Shown here in pieces: positions 6,911 through 14,184 of a DNA stretch of 15,553 bases (within the stretch, counting starts at the first letter, position 1; each line of letters opens with the position of its first letter). Origin of the DNA: CAZVIK01 sp964627045 (GTDB lineage Bacteria > Acidobacteriota > Terriglobia > Bryobacterales > Bryobacteraceae); assembly GCA_964627045.1 (NCBI GenBank), contig CAZVIK010000088.1, positions 1 to 15,553 on the forward strand, read 5' to 3'. The notes beneath the pieces are model-generated. The model had not been told where the DNA came from and searched no databases. It saw only the letters and a list, made by a program, of their open reading frames with translations. A program made the position numbers and the translations under genes.

Positions 6911-8737
6911 ATGAGCAAAACGATGCACCTTCGCACTCGGATCTATGTGAGCTGCTCCATTCTGTTGGTGGTCACGCTGGTAATCTCGTGCGTCTGGATC
7001 AGCATACTGATGCTGAATATCTACGAAAAAGAGGCTCTCAGCACAAGCCGGCGCGATCTGTCTCTGGTTACGAATGCGCTGGAGACCACACTAAGCCACC
7101 TGTCGAACTACGCGATTTCCCTTTCGAGCGACAGCCGTGTGATCGCCGCTGCCAAGAAATATCCCGATGCGCCCAAGGGCGAGGCGCTCCGCTCGAATCT
7201 ACGCGTTTCGCTGGGCAAAAATATCACCAGTATCATCGGCTCCATATCCGATTTTTATATGTGGGACATGTATTCGCTCAACGGCAATTCGTTCGGCGTA
7301 AGTGGCATGGATATGTCTCGGGTGACGCCGGTATTGGACCAGGCGTTCTTCGAGCGCGCCCGCAGTCTGCTCAGCTACCAGCTCCATGGCCCGTACACGC
7401 TGATGGGCGCGAATTATACAATCCCGGTGTTTTTGATGACAAAGACCATTGTGGACCTGGATACCAGGCAAGCCTACGGCCTGTTGTTATTTGTGATTCG
7501 TGAAAGCCGCATCTCAAGTATCTTCACGGAAAACGTCCCTTCCTCCGATGTATCGTTCCTGGTACTGGGTCAAGGAGGCACCGTCATAAGCAGCAAGAAC
7601 GTATCGGCCGTTGGCCAACCATTGTCAAGCCAGTTTTCGCTCGGCGAAGCCGATCTCTCGGAGCTTCAGAAGAGCGGCCAGCTGACACGCAACATAGACG
7701 GTACCAATGCGCTGTTTGTTCTCTCGCCCGTGGACGACAAGCACGTAGATTGGCATATTCTGATGACCACGTCACTCAACAACACCCGTCGCGTTTGGCA
7801 AGGCACGCTCCAGACGATTGTTATTATCTGCCTTCTGACGTTTATGGCGATGCTGATCCTGTCTTATCCGATTGCCAACTCCATCACACGCCCCATCAAA
7901 CAATTAGCGCAATCGATGCAGGTCACCGCCAAGGACGGTAACCTGAACGGCATCGATGTACCGCGCGCGACTTATGAGGTGAATGTATTGTATCGCGGCT
8001 TCAACGACCTGATGGCGCGTATACGCACGCTGATTGAACAAATCAACCAAGAGCAAGAGGAAAAAAGCAACTATCGTTTCCGGCTCATCCAGGCTCAATT
8101 GAGACCCCACTTCCTTTATAACTCGCTGCAAACCATCAAATCGCTGATCGACCTGGGGATCAACGATACCGCCAGCGAGTGCGTAAGCGCCATGTCCACG
8201 CTCTACAGGCTGTCGCTGAACAGGGGCAATGACATTCTAAGCGTTGGGGACGAGCTGGAGCTGAGCACCAAGTACATGTACATCCAGATGCTTCGTTACA
8301 TCGACCGGCTGAATTACGTGTTCGATGTGCCCGAATCACTCAACGGCTGCCTGATCCCCAAGATGACGCTGCAACCGATCTTGGAAAACGCCATCTACCA
8401 TGGCATCAAGGAGAAGGAGGGCAAGGGCCTGATTGAAGTGATCGGCCGGGATGAGGGCGACACGATGCTGTTCTCCGTTTCGGACGACGGCAACGGCATG
8501 AGCCCCCAGGAACTCGAAGACCTGCGCGCCGCTGTGGATGGCGACGCACAGACGGACCGGCAGAACGTGTCCTTCGGGCTGTACAGCGTCAACCGGCGCA
8601 TCAAGATGCTGTTTGGCAATGAATATGGGCTGTCCATTGACAGCCGGGCGGGCGAGTACACCATCATGACGCTGGTGATGCCCAAAAAGACTGCGGTCAC
8701 AAGCCGGACCGCGCTTCTGGAAGGAGAGACGCCATGA
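6911..8737 (+). CDS. YesM-type membrane sensor histidine kinase
   Basis: Sensor of a two-component system. An extracytoplasmic domain detects a signal, and the cytoplasmic kinase phosphorylates the partner regulator encoded next. 608 residues. The ATG at 6911-6913 is chosen for its RBS (ACGGAGA, 8 nt away) and because an upstream start at 6845 would lie inside the promoter. Order of parts: membrane segment about 11-36; large extracytoplasmic domain to about 295; second membrane segment about 302-322; HAMP linker to about 380; His_kinase domain with phospho-acceptor His400 in LRPHFLYNSL; ATP-binding domain with the N box at Asn493 and a G box DDGNG at 525-529, then FGLYSVNRRI. All catalytic motifs are present, so it should be active. 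Its stop overlaps the regulator start by 4 nt (ATGA). In this family, kinases usually control neighbouring carbohydrate-uptake operons; the ligand is unknown. Confidence 0.95.
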   Translation: MSKTMHLRTRIYVSCSILLVVTLVISCVWISILMLNIYEKEALSTSRRDLSLVTNALETTLSHLSNYAISLSSDSRVIAAAKKYPDAPKGEALRSNLRVSLGKNITSIIGSISDFYMWDMYSLNGNSFGVSGMDMSRVTPVLDQAFFERARSLLSYQLHGPYTLMGANYTIPVFLMTKTIVDLDTRQAYGLLLFVIRESRISSIFTENVPSSDVSFLVLGQGGTVISSKNVSAVGQPLSSQFSLGEADLSELQKSGQLTRNIDGTNALFVLSPVDDKHVDWHILMTTSLNNTRRVWQGTLQTIVIICLLTFMAMLILSYPIANSITRPIKQLAQSMQVTAKDGNLNGIDVPRATYEVNVLYRGFNDLMARIRTLIEQINQEQEEKSNYRFRLIQAQLRPHFLYNSLQTIKSLIDLGINDTASECVSAMSTLYRLSLNRGNDILSVGDELELSTKYMYIQMLRYIDRLNYVFDVPESLNGCLIPKMTLQPILENAIYHGIKEKEGKGLIEVIGRDEGDTMLFSVSDDGNGMSPQELEDLRAAVDGDAQTDRQNVSFGLYSVNRRIKMLFGNEYGLSIDSRAGEYTIMTLVMPKKTAVTSRTALLEGETP

Positions 8738-10281
8738 GCATCCGCATCGCCATCATCGAGGACGAGTACTTTTTCCGCCAAGCGCTGAAAAAGTACATTT
8801 CCGGGTTTGGCAAGCCCTACGAGTTGGCGGGCGAGGCTGGCAACGGGCAGGACGGCCTGCAACTTCTTCGGCGCGAGCAGCCGGATGTCGCGCTTGTGGA
8901 CATTACCATGCCGCTTATGAACGGCATCGAGATGATCCAACATGCCGTGGAAGAGGGCATTCGCACGCAGATTGTGATTCTGACCGGCTACGGCGAGTTT
9001 GGCTACGCGCGCTCAGCCATCCAGTTGGGCGTGAAGGATTATTTGCTCAAACCGCTCTCGCCCGACAGCTTGAGGCAATGCCTGGACAAGCTGGCGGAGG
9101 GGATCACCCGCGCCAAGGATGAAATTACCCTGTCCCAGTCGAGCGTGAGGAACATCATGCGCGGGCAACTCGCGGAACAGCTTACGCGCAACGGCCAGCA
9201 CACCATCGATACGGAGCTGATGTTCGAGCACCTGAACTTCCCCCGGAAGGACAGCGCATATTGCGTGGCGCTCCTGCAATCCGCACCAGACGCCATGCAG
9301 ACGCTGGATCTTGCGATTCGCCAGGAGTTGGATTACAGCGGTAACCGCGCAGTCTGGTACACCCATGACGCTTGCAGTGTGTGCCTGGTGACGGCACTCG
9401 ACCAGGATGTCGACCCGATGCCCTCCCTGATGGGACTGCTTTCTGCGATCAGCCGCCAGATGGAGCAGTCGGGCGGTGCACTCCTGGTGTCGGTAGGCGC
9501 GCCCTGCACCGGCATAGGGGCCATCCGCACCAGTTATCTACAGGCGCGCACAATCCAATACTACCACCTGTTCCGTACCGACGCCAACATCGCCACGTAC
9601 GCGCCTGGCATGGCTGCACCGCCCACCGCGCCGCTCTTCGGCATCAAGGAGCAGTACCAACTCGCGCATGTGCTCAAAAGCGGCGACACTCAATCGGTGC
9701 ACCGGTTTCTGGGCGAACAGTTTGAGCGCGTCGAATTGAGTCAAGCCGACGCCAACGCCGTGTACATGTTGATCGCCAGCATGCTCTCGGTGATCCTGGA
9801 GTTCTCGCCCGTTCAGACCGGCGGCAATGAGGGGGATGCCGCCTCGCTGTTCCCGGCCATCTTCGCCATGCAAGACATCTCGCAACTTAGGGAGTTCGTG
9901 GTGGCGCAGGCACTCGAGGCCATGCGGCGCAGTGAGCCGGACGGTGGCGCGCACCAATCCACCATCAAGCGCGTCAACGCCTACATCGAGGCTCACTTTT
10001 CCGATCCCAAGCTGTGCTTGGAGGACATCGCGCGCGTCCACGCCATTAGCGTGCAGTACCTGTGTATGCTGTACCGGAAGCACATGAACATGACCATCGG
10101 CGACCATCTGTTCGATGTGCGCATGGACCACGCCCTGCGTCTGCTGGAGGCGGGTCAGAGCAACATCTCTCTCGTGGCCGAACAGTGCGGCTACAACGAC
10201 ATCGGCTATTTTGGCAAGTGCTTTAAAAAGAAGTTCGGCCTCTCCCCCTCGCAATACCTTTCCGCCCACGTCAACTGGTGA
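8734..10281 (+). CDS. YesN-type response regulator with AraC DNA-binding domain
   Basis: DNA-binding partner of the preceding kinase, expected to activate transcription when phosphorylated. 515 residues. The N-terminal receiver domain (1-120) has the acidic pocket around Glu9/Asp10, phospho-acceptor Asp56 in VDITMP, Thr84 and Lys106 in LLKP, so all the switch residues are present. A middle region of about 290 residues without clear motifs is usual for YesN proteins. The C-terminal AraC-type double helix-turn-helix spans about 410-512, ending in GYFGKCFKKKFGLSPSQY. The ATG at 8734-8736 has AAGGAGAG upstream and overlaps the kinase stop. Likely targets are the divergent uptake/GH2 operon and possibly the convergent second ABC operon; this is inferred from position only. 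No clear intrinsic terminator follows. Confidence 0.95.
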   Translation: MSIRIAIIEDEYFFRQALKKYISGFGKPYELAGEAGNGQDGLQLLRREQPDVALVDITMPLMNGIEMIQHAVEEGIRTQIVILTGYGEFGYARSAIQLGVKDYLLKPLSPDSLRQCLDKLAEGITRAKDEITLSQSSVRNIMRGQLAEQLTRNGQHTIDTELMFEHLNFPRKDSAYCVALLQSAPDAMQTLDLAIRQELDYSGNRAVWYTHDACSVCLVTALDQDVDPMPSLMGLLSAISRQMEQSGGALLVSVGAPCTGIGAIRTSYLQARTIQYYHLFRTDANIATYAPGMAAPPTAPLFGIKEQYQLAHVLKSGDTQSVHRFLGEQFERVELSQADANAVYMLIASMLSVILEFSPVQTGGNEGDAASLFPAIFAMQDISQLREFVVAQALEAMRRSEPDGGAHQSTIKRVNAYIEAHFSDPKLCLEDIARVHAISVQYLCMLYRKHMNMTIGDHLFDVRMDHALRLLEAGQSNISLVAEQCGYNDIGYFGKCFKKKFGLSPSQYLSAHVNW

Positions 10282-10561
10282 CGCGCAGTGTCTACATCTA
10301 TGCGGACATTAAGGCAACACCGCGCAAATGTGGGATTGGAAGTTCCGACGTCAAAGCAACCATAAGCGGCATAACCGTGTTGCGTTTTCCCCCGCGCCAG
10401 GAACCCGATCAGGCCAGCAAGCCTCGCTTGTCTAGCTCCCTAATAGCGGACAGTTTTAAGCGAAAAAGATATACAACTTAAAATATACAACGACTATGCG
10501 CTACTCTGGTTCAAATTTCAAGGGCGTAGCGGCGGGAGATCCATTCAAATTCGAAAAACGA

Positions 10562-10702
10562 CTCGGCATTGGCTTGTGATCCCGTCGGCGGTCAAAATGA
10601 AACATAGGTTCAAAGCGATGTAAAAGGTCTTTACCTACCCTTGACGCCGCTTTGGACCTATGTTATAGGCATTAGGCGACGGGATCGCAAGCGATCCCCG
10701 AG
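10562..10702. repeat. Large nested imperfect palindrome (MITE-like or structured element)
   Basis: Three concentric inverted repeats share nearly one centre. Outermost is CTCGG 10562-10566 with CCGAG 10698-10702. The middle pair is 10572-10587 with 10677-10692 (16 nt, one mismatch). The inner pair is 10601-10617 with 10648-10664 (17 nt, one mismatch, AACATAGG arms). The core also has GTAAA/TTTAC at 10620-10634. Folded, it makes a hairpin about 140 nt long. It carries no coding sequence and no obvious flanking target duplication. It could be a miniature inverted-repeat element, a bidirectional transcription-termination structure, or an RNA. Confidence 0.75.
10681..10698. repeat. Perfect 8-bp hairpin overlapping the large palindrome
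   Basis: GGGATCGC (10681-10688) and GCGATCCC (10691-10698) are perfect complements around AA. Because the left arm and part of the loop belong to the right arm of the outer palindrome, the two folds exclude each other. Confidence 0.6.
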
Positions 10703-10704
10703 GA

Positions 10705-10718
10705 TGGCCGCGCGGCCA
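10705..10718. repeat. Perfect 14-bp palindrome
   Basis: TGGCCGCGCGGCCA reads identically on both strands. It directly follows the large palindrome. It could be a protein-binding site or a GC-rich stem; no function can be assigned. Confidence 0.6.
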
Positions 10719-10723
10719 CGGAG

Positions 10724-10769
10724 CGCCGTTTGCCATTCTAGCAGGTCATAGAATATCTCTCAAACGGCG
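10724..10769. repeat. Nested inverted repeat near the end of the second ABC operon
   Basis: CGCCGTTTG (10724-10732) pairs with CAAACGGCG (10761-10769), enclosing ATTCTA (10735-10740) and TAGAAT (10749-10754). On the minus strand this lies about 170 nt downstream of the last permease stop. No U-tract follows, so a terminator role is only possible, not shown. Confidence 0.6.
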
Positions 10770-10935
10770 TCAGTCCTGTTCGCAGCTGAATCCTCAATAT
10801 TTGTAGTACTCGATGTATTCTCGACCAATGATATGGCGCCTGCAATCGTCTGTGGTTTCTCCCGGTACAGGCATTCTGTTTTCAAGGAAGAAGTTCTCGA
10901 TGCAAAGACCAGCCACGGAAACGGCCGGCCTTGGA

Positions 10936-11778
10936 TCAGCCCTTGAGTCCCGTGAGCGCCACGCCCTCGATCAGCTGCTTTTGACCGATCAGGAAGATGA
11001 TGATGGCCGGGATAACCGCGATGGTCGCGGCCGCCATCAGCAGCGCCCACTGCGAGGAATACTGACTCACGAACTGTTGGAGTCCCAGCGACACCGTGAA
11101 ATTGCTGGCGCTCTCGAGGTAGATCAGCGGCGTGAAGAAATCGTTCCAATAAAATAGAAAGGAAAACATGCCAACCACAATCAGCACCGACTTTGAGAGC
11201 GGCAGGATTACGCTCACGAAAATGCGCAGATGCCCTGCGCCATCGCAGTATGCGGCCTCGTCCAGTTCCTTTGGGATGCCCAGGTAGAACTGGCGGATCA
11301 GGAACTGGTTGGACGCGCCACCGCCGAACCAGGCGGCCAGGTACAGCGGGTGCAGCGTGTTGTACAGTCCCAGCTTCTGATAGCCCAGAAACACCGGCAC
11401 CAGCGTGACTGCGCTGGGTAGCATCATGCTGGACATCGACAGCGCGAACCATAGGTCGCGCCCCTTCCACTCAACGCGTGCCCACCCGTATGCCGCGATG
11501 GATGCGGTGATCACCGTGCCCGCGACGCCCATCAGCACCACGAACGAGGTGTTTCTAAAGCATTGCAAGAAGTTCAGGCTGTTCACGGCATCGACATAGT
11601 TTTTGAAGTGCACCGGGTTGGGTATCCACTTAGGCGGTAGCAGGAAGATCTGGCGCATGCCCATCAGTGACGAGCGCAACATCCAGATGAGCGGCAGCAG
11701 GAAAGTGGCCGCCAGCGCGATCAGCACCAGGTACACGATTGCGAGGTGGACGCGCCGCGCGGCAGTTACGCTCCTCAT
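10936..11778 (-). CDS. Sugar ABC transporter permease, MsmG/UgpE (MalG-like) type, second importer
   Basis: Channel subunit of the second carbohydrate importer. 280 residues counted from ATG 11776-11778, with AAGGGGGCG upstream. A longer frame from 11880 is rejected because its first 34 residues are the out-of-frame end of the upstream permease. About six membrane segments; EAA loop at 174-193 (EAAYCDGAGHLRIFVSVILP); C-terminus EGVALTGLKG typical of the subfamily. The start codon overlaps the stop of the upstream permease (ATGA, 4 nt), indicating translational coupling of the two channel halves. Last gene of its operon, convergent with the response regulator. It is clearly a different gene from the equivalent permease at 3279-4124, not a recent duplicate. 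Confidence 0.95.
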   Translation of the reverse strand: MRSVTAARRVHLAIVYLVLIALAATFLLPLIWMLRSSLMGMRQIFLLPPKWIPNPVHFKNYVDAVNSLNFLQCFRNTSFVVLMGVAGTVITASIAAYGWARVEWKGRDLWFALSMSSMMLPSAVTLVPVFLGYQKLGLYNTLHPLYLAAWFGGGASNQFLIRQFYLGIPKELDEAAYCDGAGHLRIFVSVILPLSKSVLIVVGMFSFLFYWNDFFTPLIYLESASNFTVSLGLQQFVSQYSSQWALLMAAATIAVIPAIIIFLIGQKQLIEGVALTGLKG

Positions 11779-12701
11779 CCGCGATCGCCCCCTTCGTAGT
11801 AGACCCAATACTTCTGGGTCAGAAAGATGATGCCCGTGATCACCAGCGTCACCAGGAACAACACCCAGCCCAGCGCACAAGCGTGCGCCATGCGCGTGTT
11901 CTTGAATGCCTCGCGGTAGACCAGGTAGGAATAAAACAGGCTGGCGTTGTTGGGGCCGCCCTCGGTCAGAATGTACGCCTTCTCAAACGCCTGCAGCGAG
12001 GAGATCACGCTCATGATGGCGTTGAAGAAGATCGTGGGCGTCATCATGGGAAGCGTGATGTAAAAGAACTTGTGCCACCCGTTACCGCCATCCACGTCCA
12101 GCGCCTCATAGTACTGGCGGGGGATGTTCTGCAGCCCCGCTAGGAACACCACCATCGTGCTGCCAGTGTTCCAAAGGTTGGTCATCACCAGCGTGGGGAT
12201 CACGCTCTTCTCGTTGTACAGCCACATGCTCTTTGACAGCCCCAACGACTTGAGCGCGCTGTTGAACAATCCTAAGTCGGGGTTCAGCAGGTACTGCCAG
12301 ATCATGCATGCCGCCACGGCGGGCACAATGGATGGCAGATAGAACACCGACCGGAGCAGCGCGCGCCCCTTGATCCGCTCGTTCAGCAGCATCGCCACCA
12401 GCATCGAGAACAGCAGCATCGCGGGCACGTTCAGCACCATGTAATACAGCGTGACGCGCAGCGAGGTGTAGAAGTAGGGATCCGCGCCCGAAAACAGGTT
12501 GCGGTAGTTCGCCGCACCGATGAAATCGACGGCCTGCTTAAACACGGAGAAATCGGTCAGGCTATACCAGAGGCTCAGGATCATCGGCGTGAGCACATAC
12601 ACAAGGAACCCCAGGATCGCAGGCAGTGCGAACAGCATTCCCACGAGTTGGTTGCGCCTTTCGCGCCTGGTCCAGCTCGCGCCGCGGTTTGAGAGCATCA
12701 T
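11775..12701 (-). CDS. Sugar ABC transporter permease, MsmF/UgpA (MalF-like) type, second importer
   Basis: Channel subunit pairing with the overlapping downstream permease. 308 residues from ATG 12699-12701, which has a near-perfect AAAGGAGGT 7 nt upstream. A longer frame starting at 12737 would place that ribosome binding site inside the gene and is rejected. Hydrophobic segments include about 19-45, 84-107, 117-140, 166-190, 221-238 and 274-297. The EAA loop is at 199-218 (EALDVDGGNGWHKFFYITLP), and TEGGPNN at 246-252 is typical of the family. The N-terminus is basic (WTRRERRNQ), consistent with a cytoplasmic location. Separated from the binding-protein gene by 99 nt containing a strong stem-loop. 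Confidence 0.95.
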   Translation of the reverse strand: MMLSNRGASWTRRERRNQLVGMLFALPAILGFLVYVLTPMILSLWYSLTDFSVFKQAVDFIGAANYRNLFSGADPYFYTSLRVTLYYMVLNVPAMLLFSMLVAMLLNERIKGRALLRSVFYLPSIVPAVAACMIWQYLLNPDLGLFNSALKSLGLSKSMWLYNEKSVIPTLVMTNLWNTGSTMVVFLAGLQNIPRQYYEALDVDGGNGWHKFFYITLPMMTPTIFFNAIMSVISSLQAFEKAYILTEGGPNNASLFYSYLVYREAFKNTRMAHACALGWVLFLVTLVITGIIFLTQKYWVYYEGGDRG

Positions 12702-12755
12702 AGGCTCAACCTCCTTTGCTTCGAGGGCCCGTGACACCCTCTTGAAGATCGTGTT

Positions 12756-12782
12756 GGGCGCGATGGGAAACCCACCGCGCCC
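12756..12782 (-). promoter_or_regulatory. Strong intercistronic stem-loop behind the second sugar-binding-protein gene
   Basis: Arms 12756-12767 and 12771-12782 form a 12-bp stem with a 3-nt loop. The only non-matching pair (12763 and 12775) is a G-U wobble in the minus-strand RNA. It begins 18 nt after the binding-protein stop codon and has no U-tract. Position and design mirror the hairpin at 5133-5171 in the first operon. Likely an mRNA stabiliser or processing barrier that raises binding-protein output (inference). Confidence 0.75.
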
Positions 12783-12800
12783 GAAGCCCTATTCGATCGA

Positions 12801-14141
12801 TTAGCGCGGATACTTGCCGTTCATGAGTGCCTCTACGTCGGGCTTTATGGCGCTCAGCACTTCCTCGGCGGTCTTTTCGCCGGTCCACACCGGCTGCAGC
12901 GCCGCGAGCACCAGGTCACGCTGCTGCGCGTAGTTCTTGATGGTATCGGCCATCGTGGAAGGCGCTTTGCCGGTGGCCAGCGGCTCGAGCAGACCGCCCA
13001 CATAGCCCGCAGGGTGCTGCTCGTTATCGGTCCACAGCTGGAGCTTGTCCGCATCCTCGAGCCAGGACTTGATGACCGGGATCGAGATGCCGCTGGTGTA
13101 GAAGGGCAGCGCGTTCTCAGGATCGGCCACGTACTGGTAGAAGTCCCATGCCAGCGCGGGGTTCTTAGTGGACTTGAACATCACGGTAGGAGAGCAGCCC
13201 TGCAGCCCGTACTTGTAGCCAGCGTTGGGCAGCACGCCGATGTCGAAGTTGGCGCCTGCGGCGGCGAAGTCGGCGCAATTCCAGTTGCCATCGATCGTGG
13301 CGGCCACGATGCCGCTCGTCAGCGTGACCGAGGCGCCGGGCAGCGACTTGGACTGCACGGGCGTGGGCGCCACGTGGTGCACGTTGATGAGGTCAGCGAT
13401 CTTCTGCATGGCCTGGATGCCCTCGGGCGACGCCCACTCGAAGCTGGTGCCGTCCTCATTGCTCCAGCTCACGCCGTGCGCGTTCATCATGGTCTCCAGC
13501 ACGGTCAACTCGGTCTTAAAGCTGAACCCGTACTGCGCGATGTTCTCCGGGTCAAACCCCTCGTCGTCGGGCGTCTTGCCGGCGCCGTCCAGCGTCATCT
13601 TGCGCAGCCCGCTGACGAACGTATCCCAATCCAGCGAGTCGTCGAGCTTGGCGGGGAACGTGACGCCCGCCTGCGCGGCGCAGTCCTTGTTATAGTACAG
13701 ACACCAGGCGGCGATGCCGATGCGGCGGCCCAATAGGTCTGTGTCCGAGGTGCGATACCACACGCCGTCCACATACTCGTCGTACTTGAACTTGGCCTGG
13801 TCGCCGTTCACAAAGTCATATAGATTCATCAAAAGCCCGTTCTCGTACAGCTCGTAGCATAGTGCCTCTGACATGTAGGCGATGTCGGGTTCGCTGCCGC
13901 CGGCCACCATTGTGGCCACCTTGGTGTCGTAGTCGCTGTTGGGTACGTATAGCAGTTCCACGTTGACATTGGGGTGCGATTCGTTGTAAGAATCAACGAT
14001 TCCCTGCACGATATCGCGCTCCACGGTGCTGCCCCAGACCATGTACTTGAGCGATCCGGACAGCTCGTCTGCGCGCGCCAGGGCACCAAACGAGAGCAAC
14101 AGCACCAGACACAGTACAACCGAGAGTGTGCGCTTCTTCAT
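12801..14141 (-). CDS. Extracellular sugar-binding protein of the second ABC importer
   Basis: Family 1 solute-binding protein that captures a carbohydrate for the two downstream permeases. 446 residues, a normal length. The ATG at 14139-14141 follows AAGGAGGG by 6 nt. Signal peptide about 1-24 (basic MKKR start, hydrophobic core, ALARA before DEL). The predicted cut is of signal-peptidase-I type and there is no lipobox cysteine at the end of the signal, as is also true of the other binding protein here. The mature protein shows the usual binding-protein features: NVNVELLYVPNSDYDTKVAT early on, GGSEPDIAYMSEA, an inner GFDPENIAQYGFSF region and a C-terminal KTAEEVLSAIKPDVEALMNG helix. It lies 43 nt after the oxidoreductase gene. 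The ligand cannot be deduced. Confidence 0.95.
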   Translation of the reverse strand: MKKRTLSVVLCLVLLLSFGALARADELSGSLKYMVWGSTVERDIVQGIVDSYNESHPNVNVELLYVPNSDYDTKVATMVAGGSEPDIAYMSEALCYELYENGLLMNLYDFVNGDQAKFKYDEYVDGVWYRTSDTDLLGRRIGIAAWCLYYNKDCAAQAGVTFPAKLDDSLDWDTFVSGLRKMTLDGAGKTPDDEGFDPENIAQYGFSFKTELTVLETMMNAHGVSWSNEDGTSFEWASPEGIQAMQKIADLINVHHVAPTPVQSKSLPGASVTLTSGIVAATIDGNWNCADFAAAGANFDIGVLPNAGYKYGLQGCSPTVMFKSTKNPALAWDFYQYVADPENALPFYTSGISIPVIKSWLEDADKLQLWTDNEQHPAGYVGGLLEPLATGKAPSTMADTIKNYAQQRDLVLAALQPVWTGEKTAEEVLSAIKPDVEALMNGKYPR

Positions 14142-14164
14142 GGGTTTCCCTCCTTGCTATTTCT

Positions 14165-14179
14165 ACCGGCCATGCCGGT
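14165..14179 (-). promoter_or_regulatory. Small stem-loop between oxidoreductase and binding-protein genes
   Basis: ACCGGC (14165-14170) pairs with GCCGGT (14174-14179) around a 3-nt loop, 5 nt after the oxidoreductase stop and before the binding-protein ribosome binding site. No U-tract. It may mark an mRNA processing point; it is short enough to be chance. Confidence 0.4.
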
Positions 14180-14184
14180 TGAGC

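Larger units (their letters stand above)
10282..10935. other. Convergent intergenic region without a recognised gene, rich in inverted repeats
   Basis: 654 nt between the regulator gene (plus) and the last permease gene (minus). No frame here resembles a known protein, and a 67-codon plus-strand frame from 10278 lacks a ribosome binding site. The left part (10282-10560) shows a long-range 7-bp repeat (GCAACAC at 10314-10320, GTGTTGC at 10377-10383) and a direct repeat ATATACAAC (10469-10477, 10483-10491). The right part holds the nested palindromes listed separately. About 170 nt directly behind the permease (10770-10935) shows nothing distinctive. It may contain a bidirectional terminator, a structured RNA or a small non-coding mobile element. 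Confidence 0.6.

Noticed and set aside
10314..10383. GCAACAC/GTGTTGC inverted repeat as terminator of the response regulator
   Set aside because: Only 7 bp with a 56-nt loop; too weak to call.
10278..10481. 67-codon plus-strand frame behind the response regulator
   Set aside because: No ribosome binding site, no recognisable motif, and it overlaps the regulator stop; judged chance.
10760..11470. 236-codon minus-strand frame overlapping the last permease
   Set aside because: Out-of-frame shadow of the permease gene; its tail beyond 10935 has no independent start or known similarity.
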